Source: JADCCX01 sp031378805
Lineage (GTDB): Bacteria; Pseudomonadota; Alphaproteobacteria; Rhizobiales; Beijerinckiaceae
DNA length: 9,373 bases
Assembly (NCBI GenBank): GCA_031378805.1
Contig: JANNEO010000130.1
Coordinates: 1-9,373, forward strand
Direction of reading: 5' to 3'
Of the stretch, positions 1 to 5,296 are shown piece by piece. Numbering within the stretch: the stretch's first letter is position 1; every line of letters begins with the position of its first letter. The notes beneath the pieces were generated by a model. It saw only the letters and a list, made by a program, of their open reading frames with translations, had not been told where the DNA came from and made no database searches. The translations under genes and the position numbers were made by a program.

Positions 1-1
1 C

Positions 2-568
2 GATGGAATGCGCTACATCGAGCCCAACATGGTGCTCTATCAGGGTGGTACGCGCTCCGGCTGCGGTTCAGCTCAGGCTGCCATGGGTCCGTTCTATTGC
101 CCCAATGACAAGCGTGTCTATCTCGACACGTCGTTCTTTCAGGAGATGCAGACGAAGATGCGGGCGGGCGGCGATTTCGCCTTTGCTTATGTCATCGCCC
201 ACGAGGTCGGCCATCACATCCAGAACCAGCTCGGCATCCTGCCGCAGGTGCAGCAGCGCCAGCAGCAAGTGTCAAAGCGTGAGGCGAATGCGCTGTCAGT
301 GCGCGTCGAGCTGATGGCGGATTGCCTGGCGGGTGTCTGGGCACATCATGCCAAGGATCTGATCAAGCTGGACGAAGGTGACGTGCGCGAGGCCATGAAT
401 GCAGCCCAGGCCATCGGTGATGACAAGCTGCAGAAGCAGGCGCAGGGTTATGTGGTGCCGGACAGCTTCACCCACGGCTCGTCTGAACAGCGCACGCGCT
501 GGTTCATGCAAGGGTTGCGCGATGGCCAGATCGGCCAGTGCAACACCTTTTCCGCTGGTGCCAGCTGA
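2..568 (+). CDS. ypfJ: YpfJ-family neutral zinc metallopeptidase, 5'-truncated by window edge
   Basis: This is the C-terminal 188 residues of a predicted neutral zinc metallopeptidase (Zn_peptidase, PF04228, YpfJ/KPN_02809 type). The reading frame is open to the left edge, so the true start lies outside the window; family members are usually about 280-300 residues, so roughly the first 100 are missing. The zinc site is complete: HEVGHH, with the His codon at 200-202 and Glu at 203-205, followed about 100 bases later by ELMADCLAGVWA, whose first Glu (308-310) is the expected third ligand. The upstream block CGSAQAAMGPFYCPNDKRVYLD, with its conserved cysteines, is also typical. Members normally carry an N-terminal membrane segment and are thought to act at the envelope; that part is not visible here, and the substrate is unknown. 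The gene ends 6 bases before the convergent DUF2336 gene. Confidence 0.9.
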   Translation, partial: DGMRYIEPNMVLYQGGTRSGCGSAQAAMGPFYCPNDKRVYLDTSFFQEMQTKMRAGGDFAFAYVIAHEVGHHIQNQLGILPQVQQRQQQVSKREANALSVRVELMADCLAGVWAHHAKDLIKLDEGDVREAMNAAQAIGDDKLQKQAQGYVVPDSFTHGSSEQRTRWFMQGLRDGQIGQCNTFSAGAS

Positions 569-574
569 ACCGGA

Positions 575-1933
575 TCAGGCGGCCTGAAGATACAGGTCAT
601 CCTTGACGGCAACCGAGCCGTTGTCACGCACCTTGGCCGTTTCCAAGCTCTGCTCATGGACCGTGGCATTCATGCGCTGGACAAGATCCTGCGCCGCCTC
701 GACAGAATAGCGCTGCCCGGTGGAGAACGCGCTGCGGGATTCTTTCGCCTCTCGGCACCCACACCGTCGTCGCATCGTCATCACCGCATCCATGGCACCA
801 CTGTCGCCATCGAGTGCGCGGACCAGAACGGCAACGGCGTGATCCAACCGCCCCGACAGGATGTTGAAGGCGCATACGTGTTGGATATCCAGGCGCTTTG
901 CGGCGAATGCCGCGAGTTCTGCGATTCGGATGTCACGGGTCAACAGGGCGATCACGTCGTTGCTGGTCATCACACCTTCATCGAGACAGGTCAGACACGC
1001 ATCCACGCTGATCATCTCATGACCGTTGCGATCGGCCGCAATCAGGTCCGCATTCGCTTGAGACAGTGCCTCGCACGCGTCATCCGGATTGAATGGCGCA
1101 CCTGTCATCAGCGTGCGTGCCTTGGTGTCGAGTGGAAGGAAGGGCAGAAGCCGCTCGACGATGACTTCGGGCAAGTTCGTTCGCCCCAGCAACGCCTCCT
1201 TCAGCATCCGATCACTGGGAGCCAATTCCGCCAGGGTGGTGAGGCTGGATTTCGAAAAGTTCGCCGATGGATTGCGAAGTGCGCACTGCAAGGCCTCGCG
1301 GTCACCCCGAGAGATCAGCACATTGGTGATGCTCTCCGGCAGGTTGGGCAAGTCCGCAATCAGCAGAAGTTCTGAAGGGCTGGCCCGGCGGGCCAGGGTG
1401 ATCGGGTTCTCCGCATCTTCCTCTGGCAGGCGCTGCACGGCACGTCTGTCCGTGTTTGGTGGTGGCATTGCCAACGTCTCGGAAGCCAACGCGACGACGA
1501 GTTTTGGCATATTGCTCGGCAAGGTTGCATGGCTGGGCAAGGGTGCATGGCTCGGCAAGGGTGCTTCTGCGGGTTCAACCGGCAACTGCGCTGCCGGGAC
1601 GATTTTCCCACTCTCCAGATTCGGCACGACAGCGGCAATCTCTGCTGGCGAAGGAATGATCGACCGGGCCGCGATTTCGTGGGAGCGGCTGGAAATGGTA
1701 GCGGAGAAAGCGGGCAGGACACTGGCCATCTGCGCCATCTCGGAGGCCAGGAAAACGACGGTTTCGTCATCAAGGTCCGCCGCGACATTCGCCATCACGT
1801 CGTCGAACAGGCCGGTGGTGCTGGCTTCCCCGTCGACACCGACTTTCAGGAACAGCGCACAGAGCTGCCGCAGCACGACAGGTCCGCGTCCGGTGGGTCC
1901 ATTCTGGATGAGCGCGTCAAGGGCCGCCAACAT
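575..1933 (-). CDS. DUF2336 domain-containing protein
   Basis: A 452-residue protein of unknown function in the alphaproteobacterial DUF2336 family (PF10098). Family-like segments are the N-terminal helical region (LRQLCALFL, about 22-30; DDETVVFLASEMA, about 56-68) and the helical-repeat-like part from about 190 onward (ITNVLISRGDREALQCALRN at 202-221; RTNLPEVIVERLLPFL at 251-266). Between them, about residues 92-180, lies a Pro/Ala/Ser-rich low-complexity linker with a short tandem repeat. The frame stays open to 2419, but the ATG at 1933 is preferred: GGAG lies 10 bases upstream, the protein then begins like a family N-terminus, and longer versions run into the divergent moaB gene. No signal peptide or membrane segment is evident. 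Family members have been loosely linked to regulation; nothing here shows a specific role. The gene stands alone, divergent from moaB and convergent with the metallopeptidase gene. Confidence 0.78.
   Translation of the reverse strand: MLAALDALIQNGPTGRGPVVLRQLCALFLKVGVDGEASTTGLFDDVMANVAADLDDETVVFLASEMAQMASVLPAFSATISSRSHEIAARSIIPSPAEIAAVVPNLESGKIVPAAQLPVEPAEAPLPSHAPLPSHATLPSNMPKLVVALASETLAMPPPNTDRRAVQRLPEEDAENPITLARRASPSELLLIADLPNLPESITNVLISRGDREALQCALRNPSANFSKSSLTTLAELAPSDRMLKEALLGRTNLPEVIVERLLPFLPLDTKARTLMTGAPFNPDDACEALSQANADLIAADRNGHEMISVDACLTCLDEGVMTSNDVIALLTRDIRIAELAAFAAKRLDIQHVCAFNILSGRLDHAVAVLVRALDGDSGAMDAVMTMRRRCGCREAKESRSAFSTGQRYSVEAAQDLVQRMNATVHEQSLETAKVRDNGSVAVKDDLYLQAA
1506..1559 (-). 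repeat. 18-bp tandem repeat inside the DUF2336 gene
   Basis: Three adjacent 18-bp units, of the form GGTGCATGGCTCGGCAAG on the plus strand, lie at 1506-1523 (diverged), 1524-1541 and 1542-1559; the last two differ at only two positions. On the coding strand they give a repeated LPSHA(P/T) hexapeptide within the Pro-rich linker of the DUF2336 protein. The unit keeps the reading frame, so copy number could vary without breaking the gene. Confidence 0.7.
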
Positions 1934-2092
1934 TTCTTGTTTTCTCCGATTGCCCGGCAACAAGTCTTGGCGAAGCAGCGTTAACGGGCTTTGAACTCGG
2001 CAGCATTTGATTAAACCTCTTCCCAAACATGCTTGCCGAAAGGTTGACGCAGCCCTGCCTCGACACCAGAACAGAGGCACAGGAGACCGGCC
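1934..2092. promoter_or_regulatory. Divergent intergenic region between the DUF2336 gene and moaB
   Basis: This 159-base spacer must hold the promoters of both flanking genes. The ribosome-binding sites are visible: AGGAG at 2081-2085, 7 bases before the moaB ATG, and GGAG on the minus strand, 10 bases before the DUF2336 ATG. TTGACG at 2044-2049 could be a -35-like element for moaB, but I see no convincing -10 at a suitable distance. No operator or riboswitch is recognisable. Confidence 0.4.
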
Positions 2093-2656
2093 ATGTCGCG
2101 CATTGATGACACCAAGTCCTTCGTCCCGGTTGGCATCGCTGTGCTCACCGTGTCCGATACGCGCAAGCCCGATGACGACAGATCGGGTGATGTGCTTGTG
2201 GAGCGCCTGACAGCAGCGGGCCATCGCCTGGCGCATCGCGCGATTGTTCCAGACGATGTGGGGGCGATCCGGGAGGCCGTGCGACGCTGGATAGCCGATC
2301 CCTCGGTCGATGTTGTCATGACCACAGGGGGCACCGGATTTACCGGGCGCGACGTGACGCCTGAGGCGCTGGAGCCATTGTTTGAAAAGCGCATGGATGG
2401 CTTTTCCTGGGTCTTCCATCAGATTTCATTCCAGAAGATCGGCACATCCACCGTGCAGTCCCGTGCCACTGCGGGCGTGGCTGGCAGTACCTACATCTTC
2501 TGCCTCCCGGGCTCTCCTGGAGCCTGCAAGGATGGCTGGGATGGCATCCTGGCCATGCAGCTCGATTTTCGCCACCGCCCGTGCAATTTTGTCGAGATCA
2601 TGCCGCGGCTGGACGAGCACTTGAGGCGACCAAAGGCGCAAGGCGCTGTGATTTGA
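2093..2656 (+). CDS. moaB: Molybdenum cofactor biosynthesis protein MoaB
   Basis: A 187-residue soluble protein of the MoaB/MogA fold (MoCF_biosynth), in the molybdenum cofactor pathway. MogA-type enzymes adenylylate molybdopterin before molybdate insertion; the role of bacterial MoaB is less clear, and in organisms lacking MogA it may take over that step. Diagnostic segments are VLTVSDTR (18-24 region), the molybdopterin-binding MTTGGTGFTGRDVTPEA (76-92), SRATAG (123-128) and LPGSPGACKDGW (138-149). Length is normal for the family. The start is supported by AGGAG seven bases upstream. The ATG faces the divergent DUF2336 gene across a short spacer; the stop lies 7 bases from that of the convergent gene at 2664-3188. 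No other cofactor-synthesis genes are in the window, so it looks monocistronic. Confidence 0.93.
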   Translation: MSRIDDTKSFVPVGIAVLTVSDTRKPDDDRSGDVLVERLTAAGHRLAHRAIVPDDVGAIREAVRRWIADPSVDVVMTTGGTGFTGRDVTPEALEPLFEKRMDGFSWVFHQISFQKIGTSTVQSRATAGVAGSTYIFCLPGSPGACKDGWDGILAMQLDFRHRPCNFVEIMPRLDEHLRRPKAQGAVI

Positions 2657-2663
2657 ACCGAGG

Positions 2664-3188
2664 CTACACCATCCGCCCGACGCGCATTTCGGTCATGTGG
2701 ATCGGTCCTCGCGTCCTGACGGCACCCCCGCGATAGCCCGCATCGGTCAGTTGCAGTCTCGGCAGCAGCGCTCCGTGGGTGAGCGGAACACGGCCCTGCA
2801 GGCCGATTCGGGCGATCAGCCCCAGCCTCTCCCCCAGACGCTCGGGGCAGAAGGCCAGCGTCACTTCGTCATCAGGCTGACCGCGCCGCTGGATCTCGCG
2901 CATCAGCAGCACTGGCCAGCCCGGCCGCAACAGTGCTCCGGCTGCAAAGGTCAACACGTGCGGGGTCTCGATATGGGAGGCCAGAATGTCAGGAATCCGC
3001 TCAGGCGCTACCGCCTGCTCCAGCCGGCACCCCGAGGCATCGGCAAGTCTTTCCAGATCAGGCCCGCTTTCGCCTGAAAGGACAACCACCCGCCGCAACA
3101 TCCCTTCCGCCACACCTTCCACCAGGAAGGCCATGGTGCGGGCTGCGGCTTCGGGATTCTTCCCAGAAAAAATGACGGCATCAAACAT
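2664..3188 (-). CDS. Small GT-A (family 2 glycosyltransferase)-like protein, possibly inactive
   Basis: A 174-residue soluble protein that I recognise only tentatively. The layout resembles a compact GT-A/family 2 glycosyltransferase: strand 1 with FDAVIFSG (2-9), a helix, strand 2 with RRVVVLSGESG (32-42) where GT2 enzymes have a VxDGGS-like segment, then LADASGCRL (48-56), and a hydrophobic strand HVLTFAAGALLRPGW (about 77-91) in the position of the metal-binding DxD segment. That acidic pair is absent here (AAG instead), so a catalytic role is doubtful. From memory, short GT2-like proteins with similar text occur in Rhizobiales; this is not verified. No signal peptide or membrane segment is seen. 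The ATG at 3188 has only a weak Shine-Dalgarno. The gene is divergent from metX and convergent with moaB. It could instead be an unrelated Rossmann-like protein of unknown function. Confidence 0.5.
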   Translation of the reverse strand: MFDAVIFSGKNPEAAARTMAFLVEGVAEGMLRRVVVLSGESGPDLERLADASGCRLEQAVAPERIPDILASHIETPHVLTFAAGALLRPGWPVLLMREIQRRGQPDDEVTLAFCPERLGERLGLIARIGLQGRVPLTHGALLPRLQLTDAGYRGGAVRTRGPIHMTEMRVGRMV

Positions 3189-3294
3189 TTGTGCTGCTTG
3201 CCACGAGCCAACGAGAAGGGCTAGTCAAATCGCCAAGCGTTCTCTATATCGAACGTATCGGACTGAATGCAGGAAATTGACGGATATCGCAGAC
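3189..3294. promoter_or_regulatory. Divergent metX upstream region with CGTTC-N8-GAACG palindrome
   Basis: The 106-base spacer holds an inverted repeat, CGTTC (3238-3242) and GAACG (3251-3255), separated by 8 bases that contain a -10-like CTATAT (3244-3249). A weak -35-like TAGTCA lies at 3222-3227, 16 bases upstream. The layout suits an operator over the metX promoter, but no known regulator's site is recognised. I looked for a SAM-II riboswitch, common before alphaproteobacterial methionine genes, and did not find its conserved core. Confidence 0.35.
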
Positions 3295-4470
3295 GTGCCG
3301 CGCAGCAAGACGAGACCTTTCGTGGCCCATGGACCACAGGCCGACGCGCCGGACAGCCTTGTCGCGCACTTCCCGGCCAGCCAGCCGCTCGTGCTGGATT
3401 CCGGCCTGACGATCGCGCCGCTGCAGGTGGCTTATCAAACTTATGGAGCTCTCAACGCCGACAAGTCCAACGCGGTCCTCGTCTGCCATGCCCTCACAGG
3501 TGACCAGCATGTGGCGAGTGAAAACCCCGTCACGGGCAAACCTGGCTGGTGGGAAACGCTGATCGGCCCCGGCAAGATCATCGACACCGGGCGCTATTTT
3601 GTGATCTGCGCCAATGTCGTCGGCGGTTGCCTCGGCACCACGGGTCCGGCCTCCACCAATCCTGCTACGGGCAAGGCATGGGCGCTTGACCTGCCGGTCG
3701 TCACCATCCGCGACATGGTGCGGGCGCAGGCCATGCTGATCGATCACCTTGGCATCGAAAGCCTGTTTGCTGTCGTCGGTGGCTCGATGGGTGGGATGCA
3801 GGTGCTGGAATGGGCCGCGACCTATAAGCATCGTGTCTTCGCGGCCATGCCGATCGCCACGGCGGCCAAGCATTCCGCCCAGAACATCGCGTTCCACGAG
3901 GTTGGGCGTCAGGCCGTCATGGCGGACCCGGCCTGGGCAGGCGGGCGCTACCGCGAGCAGGGTCAGCGGCCCGAGAAGGGGCTTGGCGTCGCCCGTATGG
4001 CAGCGCACATCACCTATCTCTCCGAGCCAGCTTTGCAGCGCAAATTCGGCCGCAAGCTTCAGGACCGCGCCGCCCCTACCTTTTCGTTCGATGCGGATTT
4101 CCAGGTCGAGAGCTACCTGCGCCATCAAGGCTCCAGCTTCGTCGAGCGGTTCGATGCCAACAGCTACCTCTACCTCACCCGCGCCATGGACTACTTCGAC
4201 CTGGCTGCAGATCACGGCGGTGTGCTCGCCAAGGCATTCGAGGGCACCAAGGCACGCTTCTGCGTGGTGTCCTTCACGTCGGACTGGCTGTTTCCGACCG
4301 CCAACAGCCGAGCCTTGGTCCACGCGCTGAATGCAGCGGGCGCACTCGTATCTTTCGTCGAGATCGAAAGCGACAAGGGCCACGATGCATTCCTGCTGGA
4401 AGAACCGGAGTTTTTCGCCACGCTGCGAGGTTTTGTTGCGGCGGCTGCTAAGGCAAGAGGGCTGGCGTGA
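3295..4470 (+). CDS. metX: Homoserine O-acyltransferase MetX
   Basis: A 391-residue alpha/beta-hydrolase-fold enzyme that transfers an acyl group (acetyl from acetyl-CoA, or succinyl in some members) to the hydroxyl of L-homoserine, the committed step of methionine synthesis; it is cytosolic. The complete catalytic triad is visible: Ser164 in GGSMGGMQ, Asp330 in SDWLFP and His363 in GHDAF. Other family segments are YQTYGALNADKSNAVLVCHALTGD near the N-terminus, GPGKIIDT, and NVVGGCLGTTGP. The start is uncertain: no in-frame ATG lies close, so the choice is GTG at 3295 (GGA 10 bases upstream) or TTG at 3277 (AGGA, but only 2 bases away). GTG gives the usual family length. An acetyl or succinyl donor cannot be decided by eye. 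metW follows in the same direction, so the two are probably co-transcribed. Confidence 0.95.
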   Translation: MPRSKTRPFVAHGPQADAPDSLVAHFPASQPLVLDSGLTIAPLQVAYQTYGALNADKSNAVLVCHALTGDQHVASENPVTGKPGWWETLIGPGKIIDTGRYFVICANVVGGCLGTTGPASTNPATGKAWALDLPVVTIRDMVRAQAMLIDHLGIESLFAVVGGSMGGMQVLEWAATYKHRVFAAMPIATAAKHSAQNIAFHEVGRQAVMADPAWAGGRYREQGQRPEKGLGVARMAAHITYLSEPALQRKFGRKLQDRAAPTFSFDADFQVESYLRHQGSSFVERFDANSYLYLTRAMDYFDLAADHGGVLAKAFEGTKARFCVVSFTSDWLFPTANSRALVHALNAAGALVSFVEIESDKGHDAFLLEEPEFFATLRGFVAAAAKARGLA

Positions 4471-4485
4471 TGCAGGGTACAAAAA

Positions 4486-4627
4486 CCCCTCATCCTGAGG
4501 TGCGAGCCGAAGGCGAGCCTCGAAGGACGCACAACACCAGTGCAAGTTTGTCGGCCCAATCGGGACGTTGCACCAACCTTGTGCGTCCTTCGAGGCTTCG
4601 CTTCGCTACGCACCTCAGGCTGAGGGA
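4486..4627. repeat. 142-base inverted repeat (dispersed palindromic element) between metX and metW
   Basis: Two 49-base arms, 4486-4534 and 4579-4627, are inverted copies matching at 41 of 49 positions. The inner 19 bases, AGCCTCGAAGGACGCACAA at 4516-4534, and their complement match perfectly. The outer part contains CTCATCCTGAGG, typical of palindromic repeats scattered through Rhizobiales genomes. The 44-base centre carries a nested pair, GTGCAA (4540-4545) and TTGCAC (4568-4573). In a metX-metW transcript the whole unit would fold into one long hairpin, which could act as an mRNA stabiliser or attenuator. The element is too short and has no reading frame for a transposase. Confidence 0.9.
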
Positions 4628-4657
4628 TCTTGTGCTTTGTACTCAGGTGCCCGCCCT

Positions 4658-5296
4658 ATGACCATCTCCGATCCTCATCTCAATTCCGGTCCCGGAGCAC
4701 GCGTCGACCTCCTGATGATCGCCGACATGGTGGAGCCGGGCTCCCGCGTGCTGGATGTGGGCTGCGGCGATGGTGCCTTGCTGAAGCTCCTCTCCGAGGG
4801 TCGCAATGTCGATGCGCGCGGCATCGAACTTTCGCGCGAAGGCGTTGCGAACTGTGTCACGCGCGGACTGGCCGTCATCCAGGGTGACGCCGATACGGAT
4901 CTCGTGGATTATCCCGATGATTCCTTCGATTACGTCATTCTCTCGCAAACGATTCAGGCCACACGCAATCCCCGCCGCGTGCTTGAGCAAATGCTGCGCA
5001 TCGGGCGTCGCGCCATCGTTTCCTTCCCGAATTTCGGCCATTGGCGCGTGCGACGCGACCTGCTGCTCAAGGGCCGTATGCCGGTGACTGAAAACTTGCC
5101 CGACGCCTGGTACGAGACGCCCAACATCCATTTCTGCACGATCCACGACTTCTATGATCTGGTAAAGGAAATCGGGGCCGAGACGGAACGCGCCCGGGCA
5201 CTCGATGCCTCGGGCAAACCCCTCCGGCTCAACGCACCATGGTGGTTCTGGAACGTGTTTGGCGAACAGGCGGTGTTTCAGCTCAAGCGGGGTTAA
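4658..5296 (+). CDS. metW: Methionine biosynthesis protein MetW
   Basis: A 212-residue protein with a SAM-methyltransferase-like fold, almost always encoded next to metX in proteobacteria. MetW is needed with MetX for efficient homoserine acylation in several species, apparently as a partner, though its exact reaction is unsettled. The nucleotide-binding motif VLDVGCGDG is at 31-39, with acidic Glu in GIELS ending the next strand. Later family segments are DYVILSQTIQATRNPRRVLEQML, SFPNFGHWRVR, NLPDAWYETPNIHFCTIHDF and the tail WFWNVFGEQAVFQL. The frame is open back to an ATG at 4568, but that stretch lies in the inverted repeat. The ATG at 4658, with AGGTG 9 bases upstream, gives the normal family start and length. 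The last 14 bases overlap the end of the convergent fatty-acid oxidation gene. Confidence 0.95.
   Translation: MTISDPHLNSGPGARVDLLMIADMVEPGSRVLDVGCGDGALLKLLSEGRNVDARGIELSREGVANCVTRGLAVIQGDADTDLVDYPDDSFDYVILSQTIQATRNPRRVLEQMLRIGRRAIVSFPNFGHWRVRRDLLLKGRMPVTENLPDAWYETPNIHFCTIHDFYDLVKEIGAETERARALDASGKPLRLNAPWWFWNVFGEQAVFQLKRG

Noticed and set aside
575..587. TCAGG-CGG-CCTGA hairpin at the metallopeptidase/DUF2336 junction as a terminator
   Set aside because: The stem is only 5 bp with a 3-base loop, lies within the DUF2336 coding end and has no T-tract; too weak to annotate.
656..1994. Long plus-strand open frames (656-1375, 1089-1994) opposite the DUF2336 gene
   Set aside because: They overlap each other and the DUF2336 gene, lack Shine-Dalgarno sites and show no recognisable domain; the minus-strand reading has family-like segments.
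1934..2419. N-terminal extension of the DUF2336 gene to 2419
   Set aside because: It would run across the divergent promoter region and overlap moaB antisense; the ATG at 1933 has a Shine-Dalgarno and a family-like N-terminus.
3189..3294. SAM-II riboswitch upstream of metX
   Set aside because: I searched by eye for the conserved core with GCUAAA-type segments and the paired loop and did not find it; a covariance-model search would settle it.
3244..4545. 433-codon open frame on the minus strand opposite metX
   Set aside because: It is the antisense shadow of a gene with a complete catalytic triad; the translation shows no family motifs and is rich in Arg, Gly and His as expected from GC-rich codon shadows.
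4486..4627. Insertion sequence or MITE with target duplication
   Set aside because: The element is a palindrome with no reading frame, and I could not find flanking direct repeats that would mark a transposition target.
4467..4661. Small open frame starting at the metX stop codon (64 codons)
   Set aside because: It is made almost entirely of the inverted repeat (HPEVRAEGEPRRTH-type text), a well-known spurious translation of dispersed palindromes.
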